Assembly: GCA_947504275.1 (NCBI GenBank)
Contig: CANNHA010000007.1
Location: forward strand, 1 to 41,891
Source of the DNA: Flavobacteriales bacterium
Lineage (GTDB): Bacteria; Bacteroidota; Bacteroidia; Flavobacteriales_D; Sanyastnellaceae
Length of the DNA: 41,891 nucleotides
Direction: 5' to 3'
Shown: positions 27,674 to 35,722 of the stretch, piece after piece
How positions within the stretch are numbered: position 1 is the first letter of the stretch
Layout: each line of letters opens with the position of its first letter
The notes under the pieces: generated by a model
The model's input: only the letters and a program-made list of their open reading frames with translations
Told to the model about the DNA's origin: nothing
The model's database searches: none
Position numbers and translations under genes: made by a program

Positions 27674-28710
27674 GATTGAAGCATGTTGGGATAAATAATT
27701 TCATCCGCTGGCATATCTATGGCCACTGTTTTACCAATGACCAAATCTTTGTCCAACCACTTGAATCCATCTCCTGGTGATAGCATGTGTAAGTCTGATT
27801 CTTGAATTACTTCGCCAGTTTTGATTGCTCTTTTGGTGGCAATGGAACGCTCTAACTTAAACTTAGCCGCCTCTACTCCATCGGAAATAAAAATATCTTC
27901 AACGCCCATTTGCATCTCCAATAATCTAATATCCCTAACCATCCTGTTCATGCCATCAATCCCCAATGAACCTGCTTGGTCAGTCCCTTTCATGTTGCGA
28001 TCAAGCGTGATGTGTTTCTCGATGATTTTGGCACCCATAGCAACTGCAGCAACAGGCGTAGCAATGCCGATGGTGTGATCACTGTAACCGATGGTGTAAT
28101 TGGAATAGTGAGCTTGCAAATATTTCAATGTATTCAAATTGACATTGCGTGGTTCAGTTGGATATTGGGAAACACAATGCAAAATAGAAATATCACTATG
28201 ATAACGCTGGATGACTTTCAATGCTTCATCCAATTCCTTCTTCCCTGCCATGCCCGTTGATAAGATGATGGGAATTCTGGTCTCAGCCAAGGCCTGCAAT
28301 AAAGGAAGATTGGTCAAATCCCTACTCGCCACTTTTAATCTATCCGGAGTAAAATAACGCAACATGCTCAAACATCCTACAGCACAGAGTGTTTCGACAA
28401 AATCCAAACCCAATAACTTGGCGTGCTTGTATACCTCATAATGTTCTTCATCACTTAATTCAAGTGCTTCACGATGCTCGCCATATGTACGTCCAAAAGA
28501 GTGCAAACTCTCATATGATTTATTCATTTGCGATTGAGAAAGCTCTTCCTTCAAATCTCTCTTGGTAAGCTTGACTGCATTCATTGGACGCAATGACAAG
28601 TTGAATAAATTCTCCTTGATTGGACGTGCCGCTATTTCAACCAATAACTTGGCCAAATCCAATGAGCCATTGTGATTCTGACCAATTTCTCCGATAACAT
28701 ATACTCCCAT
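27670..28710 (-). CDS. N-acetylneuraminate synthase (NeuB) family protein with SAF domain
   Basis: 346 aa; MGVYVIGEIGQNHNGSLDLAKLLVE, ILSTGMAGKKELDEAL, LHCVSQYPTEPRNVNLNTLKYL, GYSDHTIGIATPVAAVAMGAKIIEKHITLDRNMKGTDQAGSL; C-terminal SAF domain KRAIKTGEVIQESDLHMLSPGDG. Confidence 0.92.
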   Translation of the reverse strand: MGVYVIGEIGQNHNGSLDLAKLLVEIAARPIKENLFNLSLRPMNAVKLTKRDLKEELSQSQMNKSYESLHSFGRTYGEHREALELSDEEHYEVYKHAKLLGLDFVETLCAVGCLSMLRYFTPDRLKVASRDLTNLPLLQALAETRIPIILSTGMAGKKELDEALKVIQRYHSDISILHCVSQYPTEPRNVNLNTLKYLQAHYSNYTIGYSDHTIGIATPVAAVAMGAKIIEKHITLDRNMKGTDQAGSLGIDGMNRMVRDIRLLEMQMGVEDIFISDGVEAAKFKLERSIATKRAIKTGEVIQESDLHMLSPGDGFKWLDKDLVIGKTVAIDMPADEIIYPNMLQS

Positions 28711-28732
28711 AATCTCACTGTTTTGGTATGAA

Positions 28733-28740
28733 CAAACTTA
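28733..28740 (-). promoter_or_regulatory. Putative -7 element TAAGTTTG upstream of the neuB-like operon
   Basis: Reverse complement of caaactta; exact TAnnTTTG about 22 nt before the start. Confidence 0.45.
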
Positions 28741-29064
28741 AAGATAATTAGGAAAGAAAAAAAATCTGACTGCTGTTTAAACTTTCTTTGTTCCCAATGC
28801 TCTAAAATTTATGAATCAACAGCACAAAAAAGACACTCCATTGCGCGCTCAACAAAAAGAGCGGGAGTTCTTAATGGCAGTTGAAAGTTGCCAAAAAACA
28901 ATTTACTATTTTGTGTGATGGCCAGTGAATAACGCTGAAGATATCCATAGCGTTTGTCAAAAAACTTTAACTGTTGCAAAGTGAATAAGGATGCTCGCAA
29001 GTAAAATGCGAAAAAAAAATAGCAAAGGAGATAACAAAGAAGAATACGTTATTATATTTATATC

Positions 29065-29880
29065 ATGAAAACATCCAAAAACATTGCTCTTTTTACTTTA
29101 ATGACTTTTTGTTCCGTGTCTTTCTTTTCTTGTAAAAAGTGGAGAGATAACCGTGACACCACAATCATTAAAGATCAGAATGTCATAGAGGGATTGTTTG
29201 ACGATATGTTTAAAATTGTCGACCAAGCTTCTAATTCTACGGCAGGAATCAAAACATTGGATGACCCTTGCATTGATGCCATCACATTAGATACAGCGGC
29301 CTCTCCCAAAGTGATGGTCATCGATTACGGAACGGATGACTGTGCTAGTAGTGATGGACGCGTGAGAAAAGGAGTGTTGACCATCTCCTATTCTGGAAGG
29401 TATAGAACACCTGGAACCATCATCACTGTAACACCTGAGAATTTTTCAATCGATGGATACAGCATTAATGGAAGCAAGACCATTGTCAATGAGGGTTTCA
29501 ATACCCAAGGACAGCCTTACTTCAGTATAACTGTATCTGCATCCATCACAGCTCCAAATAACGAGTGGGCGGCAACATGGAATGGCAACCGTACGCGCAC
29601 TTGGACAGAAGGTTACAATACCATCATCAATATTTTAGACGATGTTTACAGTGTCACAGGTGGAGGAACAGGTATCAACAGAAACAATGTCCCATATACA
29701 ATGAACATCGACGAACCCTTGGTGGCTCAGGTGGGATGCCCTTGGATCAAACAAGGTGTAATGACCATTGATCCTGAGCAAGGTCAAAATCGAGTAATCA
29801 ATTGGGGAAGTGGTGACTGCAATAACGGACTTACGCTCACCGTGGGAAACAATGAATATGAAGTCAATGGCGGGAACTAA
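29065..29880 (+). CDS. Hypothetical lipoprotein
   Basis: 271 aa; MKTSKNIALFTLMTFCSVSFFSCKKW, lipobox-like FFSC; no recognised domain. Confidence 0.7.
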   Translation: MKTSKNIALFTLMTFCSVSFFSCKKWRDNRDTTIIKDQNVIEGLFDDMFKIVDQASNSTAGIKTLDDPCIDAITLDTAASPKVMVIDYGTDDCASSDGRVRKGVLTISYSGRYRTPGTIITVTPENFSIDGYSINGSKTIVNEGFNTQGQPYFSITVSASITAPNNEWAATWNGNRTRTWTEGYNTIINILDDVYSVTGGGTGINRNNVPYTMNIDEPLVAQVGCPWIKQGVMTIDPEQGQNRVINWGSGDCNNGLTLTVGNNEYEVNGGN

Positions 29881-29900
29881 AAGAAACCTGTTTTATAACA

Positions 29901-29932
29901 AAAAAAGGTTGTCATTTATGACAACCTTTTTA
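29901..29932. terminator. Bidirectional rho-independent terminator
   Basis: aaaaaaGGTTGTCAtttaTGACAACCtttttat between convergent genes. Confidence 0.88.
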
Positions 29933-29953
29933 TTTATCGATAATCATCGAAAA

Positions 29954-31330
29954 TTATTTGAAATTCTCTTTCAAAAATTCTTCCATCTTGCTTCTAACAA
30001 TCAAACGGCTGATCACCTTTCCATTTTGATCAAGTGCAATTAAGGTTGGTGTGCTGGGCACCGGATAATGGTTATTGAATTCCTTTCTAACCTCGTAAGC
30101 CAAGAAAGTATCTTTCCATGGTTGAGGGTGCGCGTTCACATAAGTCTTCCACTCGTTAATATCTTTATCAATGGATACAGCATAAACTTCTAAACCTTGG
30201 CTGTGGTATTGATCATAAAGCCCCCTAAGAATGGGTTTGAACTCCTCGCAGTGATTGCAACTGCTCTTCCAAAAAAGCATCAAGGTCATTTTGTTCTTTT
30301 TGCAAACGTCCAAAAGAGCAACAGGCGTAGCGTTGATATCCGGCAACTTCAATGGCCAAACCTTTTTACCAGGGGCCACCTCATTCAAGGCAGTCACTAA
30401 CTGATCATTGGCTGATTTGCTGCTATGATCCTCTGAACAATCTTGACTGTAGTGCGACAACAAATGGGAAAGTCCCTTTTCACTTTTATAACCCAACATT
30501 TTATCCAACAAATATTTGAACAGGAACTGATCTACCTCTTCCAAACCACCGCTGCGAAACATCACGCCGTCTATAAAATCAATGGCGTAGTCGTCAGAAT
30601 CTTTTTGTTGCATGTGTTTGAAATAGCGCTCCAAACTTCTGACAAATAAGTTGTGATGCAGGGCTCCGGACTTGTAATAAGGCAATTTACTAATGCCGAA
30701 CTTGATGTAGAACAAAGAATCATTCAAAGACTCGTGCTTTTCTTTTGGATAATCTGATCTTACCGGTTGATAAACCAAATCAGCGACCACATCACCCGTA
30801 AAAGTCCCTCTGTTTTGTTGAGCCATTCTGCGAGAAATTTGATTCAGTTTTGTGGTAGCCGCCTCCAGTTTAAGCAGATCAACAGGTACAGCCGTTCTCT
30901 CGGCATCAAAATCCAAGAAGGCATTCATCAATTCAACATACAACTGACTCTCGAAAGAGTTGGAAACCACCAAAGGCCTTCCATTCATTTCAGAGTAATC
31001 GATGTTCAAATTCATGGATTTGGGTTCATCCTTGTATTGGGAAATAATAAAATCAGACCAGATGACACTGTTTTTCCCTGAGGGGAATCGGAAACGGTAT
31101 TGGCCATACACGGGAGGTAAAAACTGAAAATCAACTTGACCATCTTTGTCCAAGGCTTTGTTGTCGATTTGTTTCCACTCCTGGCCATTCATGTATTCAA
31201 AAATGACCTTCATATTGCCGTTTGGCAATTGATTGAACTTGGCATGAATGTTCACATTCTGCGCAAACAACAAGTTTTGAGCTCCAATTAGGCTCAATAT
31301 AGACAACAATAAAACGGAAAATATTTTCAT
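29954..31330 (-). CDS. TlpA-like thioredoxin-fold protein
   Basis: 458 aa; signal peptide; C-terminal MTLMLFWKSSCNHCEEFKPILRGLYDQYHSQGLEVYAVSIDKD...VPSTPTLIALDQNGKVISR with a CNHC active site. Confidence 0.85.
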   Translation of the reverse strand: MKIFSVLLLSILSLIGAQNLLFAQNVNIHAKFNQLPNGNMKVIFEYMNGQEWKQIDNKALDKDGQVDFQFLPPVYGQYRFRFPSGKNSVIWSDFIISQYKDEPKSMNLNIDYSEMNGRPLVVSNSFESQLYVELMNAFLDFDAERTAVPVDLLKLEAATTKLNQISRRMAQQNRGTFTGDVVADLVYQPVRSDYPKEKHESLNDSLFYIKFGISKLPYYKSGALHHNLFVRSLERYFKHMQQKDSDDYAIDFIDGVMFRSGGLEEVDQFLFKYLLDKMLGYKSEKGLSHLLSHYSQDCSEDHSSKSANDQLVTALNEVAPGKKVWPLKLPDINATPVALLDVCKKNKMTLMLFWKSSCNHCEEFKPILRGLYDQYHSQGLEVYAVSIDKDINEWKTYVNAHPQPWKDTFLAYEVRKEFNNHYPVPSTPTLIALDQNGKVISRLIVRSKMEEFLKENFK

Positions 31331-31420
31331 GTTTTCAAGCTAGATAAAAACCATGCCGAAGATAATTCAAACCGACCATTTACTTTTTTGTTTTTTTTTT
31401 TGAGGATGAAAAAAAAGGTT

Positions 31421-31428
31421 TATATTTG
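31421..31428 (+). promoter_or_regulatory. Bacteroidota -7 element TATATTTG for tRNA-Glu, with TTTG at 31399-31402 as possible -33
   Basis: TTTG, 18 nt, TATATTTG, then 20 nt to the tRNA 5' end; fits -33 TTTG / -7 TAnnTTTG. Confidence 0.6.
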
Positions 31429-31448
31429 CATCCGCTAAAGCGAACGAT

Positions 31449-31520
31449 GGCCCGTTCGTCTAGGGGTTAGGACAGCAGATTTTCATTCTGTAAACAGGGG
31501 TTCGATTCCCCTACGGGCTA
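31449..31520 (+). tRNA. tRNA-Glu (anticodon TTC)
   Basis: GGCCCGTTCGTCTAGGGGTTAGGACAGCAGATTTTCATTCTGTAAACAGGGGTTCGATTCCCCTACGGGCTA. Acceptor, anticodon (GCAGA-TTTTCAT-TCTGT) and T arms pair; anticodon loop TT-TTC-AT. Confidence 0.95.
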
Positions 31521-31525
31521 CGAAT

Positions 31526-31555
31526 AAAAGGTATCTAACAGATACCTTTTTTTTT
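31526..31555 (+). terminator. Rho-independent terminator after tRNA-Glu
   Basis: aaaaGGTATCtaacaGATACCttttttttt. Confidence 0.85.
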
Positions 31556-31590
31556 GCCCTTTTCAAAAAAACTTGTAATATTGAAAGATT

Positions 31591-32442
31591 ATGAATGGTG
31601 ATTGGAAAAAAATACCAGCATCAGGTATCGATACTCAAGCTTGGGATCGTTGTGTTGTGCAGAACAATGGATCCATGTTCTCTTTGAGCTGGTACTGGAG
31701 TGCCCTGTTACCCAAATGGCATGGCTGGGTAAAGGGAGAATATGAGGCTGTCATGCCGGATGCTTTGGTCAAAAAATGGGGAATAATCAACAGCAATAAA
31801 ACACCTCTTTATGTGAAGTATATAGAATGCATTGGTGAAAAACTATCATTGGAGGAAAAGAAAAGCATGCTTCAAAAAATCACAGGGCAAGGTATACTAA
31901 AAGGAATACATGTTCAACCAGGAATAGAGATGAAAGGGGATGTAAAAATCCACCGCGTACAAATTGCCCCATACGTCGGCGAAAACATTTCAAGAGAACT
32001 AAAAAAAAACCTACAAAAAGCGGAACGAGAGAACTTCAAAGTTGATTTCAATCAAACCTGGGAACTTTTTGACAAGTTCATGAAACGCCACCACCCCTAT
32101 GAGTGGCCGCAAGCCCAACAAACAAAGCTTGAGCAACTCTTTCAAGCAGGTCATGAAAGAGGGATGATAAAAATAGCTGGGCTTAGTTGCGATGGCTTAA
32201 TGGTAGCCATGCAGATGTATGGCTTATTCAATGGCACCTTGTACACCATTCAGAATGCTTCAGATAGAGATTATCGAGAATTGCATGTTATGTCCTACCT
32301 GATACATCATTTGACGATGGGGATCCACAGTGAAAACATCATTAAACAAATCCATTTCATGGGCTCTAGCAACAAAAGTGTGGCTCGTTTCAATAAGAAG
32401 TTTCAGGCCACAGACTTAGAATATAGTTTCATTGCATCATAA
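31591..32442 (+). CDS. GNAT/FemAB-like acyltransferase-fold protein
   Basis: 283 aa; SLSWYWSALLPKWHGW..., ISRELKKNLQKAERENFKV, IKQIHFMGSSNKSVARFNKKFQATDLEY, resembling FemAB-like uncharacterised proteins. Confidence 0.55.
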   Translation: MNGDWKKIPASGIDTQAWDRCVVQNNGSMFSLSWYWSALLPKWHGWVKGEYEAVMPDALVKKWGIINSNKTPLYVKYIECIGEKLSLEEKKSMLQKITGQGILKGIHVQPGIEMKGDVKIHRVQIAPYVGENISRELKKNLQKAERENFKVDFNQTWELFDKFMKRHHPYEWPQAQQTKLEQLFQAGHERGMIKIAGLSCDGLMVAMQMYGLFNGTLYTIQNASDRDYRELHVMSYLIHHLTMGIHSENIIKQIHFMGSSNKSVARFNKKFQATDLEYSFIAS

Positions 32443-32669
32443 ACTCTAAGTCCATTTGAAGAGACTCTTGCCTCTTGCCGAAACGTGATTGGAAAAAAAA
32501 TCTTGCCCATCTGAGAACCTAAAACATCATTCACTCAATCAAGTGTTAATTTTTGCGTAACAATTATTTAATGCATTTCATATTGTGTTCGTATAAAAAT
32601 AACATTAAAGCGCCAATGGCTTATTCTCATCAATCTTTTTTTGCAATTGACAAAATCTCGTAACGTGAT

Positions 32670-33773
32670 ATGAAAAAAATAGTCAGTTTTTGCTTTATTT
32701 TAATGATGTCCATCCCCTCCATTGCATCTATGGAACTGGACACCTGTGCTAATCCTTTAAACTACTTTTTTGATGCCGATGGCGATGGATTTGGTAATGC
32801 GGACAATTCCCTGTTGTTATGTAATCCAATCGTTTCTTTTGTAAACAATGCCGACGATTGCATTGATAACAATGCACTCATTTTTCCTGGCGCTAATGAA
32901 GCTTGTGACGAAACGGACAACAATTGTGACGGTGAAATAGACGAGTATGTTCAGAACACTTACTATATCGATACAGATATGGATGGCTTTGGAAACGTTG
33001 ATGAAATCATGCTTGCATGTGACATGCCGTTTGGTTATGTTAACAATGGGGACGATTGCGACGACAATTTAATCCTATTTGAAGATTTGGATAGCGACAG
33101 TTACGGTGGCGAAAACCTTTCTGCATGTGGCGAAATACAAACGGGAGATTGCAATGACAATGACGCCGCCGTATTTCCATTTCAATCAGAAGTCTGTAAT
33201 GATTTGGATGACAACTGCAATGATGAAATAGATGAGTTTGTGATCAACACCTACTTTGCCGATGTGGATGCCGATGGCTTCGGAGATCCGAACAATGCAG
33301 CCTATGCGTGTGCACCCTTGATGGGATTTGTTGAAAACAGTGAAGATTGTGATGATGCCTTACTTCTTTTTGAAGACCTTGATTTGGATGGATTTGGCAG
33401 TACTAATATGGTGGCTTGTGGTTCCGCATTGGATACTGATTGTGATGACACCAATAATACTATTAACCCCAACGCAATAGAAATTCCAGACAATAATATA
33501 GATGAGAATTGCGATGGTGAAATCAGCACTCATGTAACAGAAAACAAAGCCATGTATCTGCAACTTTTCCCAAATCCAGCCAATGAATGGATTACCATTG
33601 GTTCGGCCATTAACGCTTGGAACAACCAAGTCATTATTGTCAATCAGCTGGGTCAAAAAATGTTTGATGGCAAAATTGACCGCAGCCTGCAATTAAACGT
33701 AGGCGAATGGGCCAATGGTATTTATAACATCATCATTGGCACAGAAACAGAATCTTTCATGATATCGAGGTAA
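32670..33773 (+). CDS. MopE-like putative metal-binding-motif protein with T9SS type A sorting domain
   Basis: 367 aa; signal peptide; repeated DxDGFGN...DDCxDxxxxxxPGAxExCDxxDNNCDGEIDE units; C-term LQLFPNPANEWITIGSAINAWNNQVIIVNQLGQKMFDGKIDRSLQLNVGEWANGIYNIIIGTETESFMISR. Confidence 0.87.
   Translation: MKKIVSFCFILMMSIPSIASMELDTCANPLNYFFDADGDGFGNADNSLLLCNPIVSFVNNADDCIDNNALIFPGANEACDETDNNCDGEIDEYVQNTYYIDTDMDGFGNVDEIMLACDMPFGYVNNGDDCDDNLILFEDLDSDSYGGENLSACGEIQTGDCNDNDAAVFPFQSEVCNDLDDNCNDEIDEFVINTYFADVDADGFGDPNNAAYACAPLMGFVENSEDCDDALLLFEDLDLDGFGSTNMVACGSALDTDCDDTNNTINPNAIEIPDNNIDENCDGEISTHVTENKAMYLQLFPNPANEWITIGSAINAWNNQVIIVNQLGQKMFDGKIDRSLQLNVGEWANGIYNIIIGTETESFMISR
32772..33525 (+). repeat. 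Degenerate tandem Asp/Cys-rich metal-binding repeats within the MopE-like CDS
   Basis: Recurring DADGDGFGN / DTDMDGFGN / DVDADGFGD / DLDLDGFGS, each followed by DDC and CDxxDNNCDGEID-type blocks. Confidence 0.8.
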
Positions 33774-33779
33774 TTACAA

Positions 33780-34625
33780 ATGAAAACCCTGCTGTCTGCA
33801 TTAATTATTTTGATAACTTCTGTCATTGGTGCTCAAACTTTTGAAGGACTGGATGGTGTATATATAGAACGCTACTATCAATCCAATGAAATGGATAATG
33901 GAGCCGGAAAAATCAGCGGCGAACTAAAAAACAACTCAAAAACGTACAGAATATACTTGGACTTGTCTCCAGGATATCGTTTCCAAGCAGCCTACGGGAC
34001 AACGGCACACCCATTAAGTTTCCACTCAGAATCCCTCTTCTTTAATCACGCCGGAATTGGAAATACCTATCCCAATGTAATTCCTGAAAGAAGTCTTTCT
34101 AAAAACATTACATTGTTAGACTCCTGGTTCACAGCGGGTGCTGCTGGTGAAAGTTTTATGGGTGTTCCCAAAAAGCTAGACCATGACGATAACTTGCTTT
34201 ATAAAAAATTCGAGGACAACTATTTGACCAATGATACAAAATGGATGGAATTCAGTTTGCAAGAGCGCGATGGGATGCATGGATCAAATGACTTACCTAT
34301 CGTCAATCTGTTCCAATTGGACTCGACGTCAAAACATTTGATGATGGTCACCAATTCCAATCATTTACAAATCGACAATGGTGCATGGGCGTGCTTAGGG
34401 AAAGGATCCATTGGGGTTGATTCATTAGGAACCAACTATATCTTGATTGCACAATTGACCACTGCTGGTGACTTGGATTATTCCTTAAATATCATGATAG
34501 GAACTCCCCAAGGTAGATCAATCAAATACGTATGGGACAATCCGCAGAAAGGTGAAATTTTGTGTCCCTTACTGCGCGGAACAACAAAAAAAGAAAAGAA
34601 AAAAAAGAAGAACAAAAAAAAATAA
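33780..34625 (+). CDS. Secreted protein of an unrecognised family (paralog P1), lysine-rich C-terminal tail, no T9SS CTD
   Basis: 281 aa; signal peptide; GVYIERYYQSNE...NSKTYRIYLDLSPGYRFQAAYGTTAHPLSFHSESLFFNHAG...IAQLTTAGDLDYSLNIMIGTPQG; ends TTKKEKKKKKNKKK. Confidence 0.75.
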   Translation: MKTLLSALIILITSVIGAQTFEGLDGVYIERYYQSNEMDNGAGKISGELKNNSKTYRIYLDLSPGYRFQAAYGTTAHPLSFHSESLFFNHAGIGNTYPNVIPERSLSKNITLLDSWFTAGAAGESFMGVPKKLDHDDNLLYKKFEDNYLTNDTKWMEFSLQERDGMHGSNDLPIVNLFQLDSTSKHLMMVTNSNHLQIDNGAWACLGKGSIGVDSLGTNYILIAQLTTAGDLDYSLNIMIGTPQGRSIKYVWDNPQKGEILCPLLRGTTKKEKKKKKNKKK

Positions 34626-34629
34626 AATC

Positions 34630-35718
34630 ATGAAAAATATTTACACCGTTTTCACTGGATTAAGCCTAATGGTTGGTCTTTCTTCTCAACAAGTTCAAGC
34701 ACAAGGATTGCAAGGCATTGTTGTAGAAAAATACTACGTTTCCGATGCAGCAGACTCAATTGATGCAGCTGACAATTTCGCCACTTACCCACTCCATGTT
34801 GGATCAACCACATACAGGGTTTACGCAGATTTACAAGATGGTTACAGCTTTATTCAGATGTTTGGAAATGCAGCTCATCCTCTGGAAATCCATACCACCA
34901 CCTCTTTCTTCAACGACCCCAATTATGGAGTTGCTGTTTACCAGGGAACCAGTGTAAACAACACCAAGAAAAACACACAACTGATTGACACCTATTTGAC
35001 TGTAGGTGGGGTTGCGGCTACCAAAATGGGTGTTTTGAAAACTGAAGATACAGATGGAACAATTGGAAACAACGATGGTCTTATTGCCAACGTTACAACG
35101 GCCATGGGATTGCCAGTAACAGGAACAGATGGTGTAGATGGTATGTTGCCAGGTACTCCAATTAACCCAAATATTTTAGGTATCAGTTCAGAGTTGGATT
35201 TGTTTGATCAAACACCAGGATCTGATTTTGTAACTTCCAACGGAACGATTGCGGCTTTGGGTGGCGTTACTGGCGTTACTGCAAGCAACATGGTATTAAT
35301 CGGACAATTCACCACAGATGGGATTTTTTCATTCAAACTCAATCTTCAGTTGGGAACTCCTCAAATAGGAGGAAGTGAGATTTTTGTTGCCGAGAATCCT
35401 GAGAATGGAGAATTGACTGATAGCACTTTGATCTACGAGAGCACACCAGAAGAACCCAATGGTATTTCTTATATCGGACAAAGAAACAGCATGAGCATTT
35501 TCCCTAACCCTGCGACTGACTTCGTTGTTCTTAAAAACAATATGAAACAAGCCATTGGACAAATCAGTGTTTTCAATACGACTGGATCTTTGGTGCTTTC
35601 CGAGAATACGCAACAATCCAATTTAACATTGAATGTAGCCCAATTGGCCGCCGGCCTTTATACCGTTAACATCAACAATGACGGTCATATTCAAAAACTA
35701 TCCTTCATCAAAAAATAA
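34630..35718 (+). CDS. Secreted protein of the same family (paralog P2) with T9SS type A sorting domain
   Basis: GIVVEKYYVSDAADS...STTYRVYADLQDGYSFIQMFGNAAHPLEIHTTTSFFNDP...IGQFTTDGIFSFKLNLQLGTPQ; C-term SIFPNPATDFVVLKNNMKQAIGQISVFNTTGSLVLSENTQQSNLTLNVAQLAAGLYTVNI. Start placed at ATG 34630 rather than 34552. Confidence 0.85.
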   Translation: MKNIYTVFTGLSLMVGLSSQQVQAQGLQGIVVEKYYVSDAADSIDAADNFATYPLHVGSTTYRVYADLQDGYSFIQMFGNAAHPLEIHTTTSFFNDPNYGVAVYQGTSVNNTKKNTQLIDTYLTVGGVAATKMGVLKTEDTDGTIGNNDGLIANVTTAMGLPVTGTDGVDGMLPGTPINPNILGISSELDLFDQTPGSDFVTSNGTIAALGGVTGVTASNMVLIGQFTTDGIFSFKLNLQLGTPQIGGSEIFVAENPENGELTDSTLIYESTPEEPNGISYIGQRNSMSIFPNPATDFVVLKNNMKQAIGQISVFNTTGSLVLSENTQQSNLTLNVAQLAAGLYTVNINNDGHIQKLSFIKK

Positions 35719-35722
35719 ATCC

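Noticed and set aside
28809-29000. 63-aa minus strand ORF in the gap between the neuB-like gene and the lipoprotein gene
   Set aside because: Intergenic and not antisense, so possible in principle, but short with no recognisable domain; could be a decayed fragment. Not supportable as a gene from sequence alone.
31391-31401. Homopolymeric T/A tracts upstream of tRNA-Glu as a possible phase-variable promoter
   Set aside because: The region is better explained as an ordinary -33/-7 promoter; AT-rich homopolymers are common in this genome and no variation data are available.
34552-34629. Upstream extension of the P2 ORF (MKFCVPYCAEQQKKKRKKRRTKKNKI...)
   Set aside because: ATG 34630 starts directly at a signal peptide 4 bp after the P1 stop; the extension overlaps P1 coding sequence in another frame. 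Kept only as part of the frameshift observation.
35678-35722. Upstream extension of the TBDR ORF
   Set aside because: Overlaps the P2 3' end; ATG 35723 begins the signal peptide.
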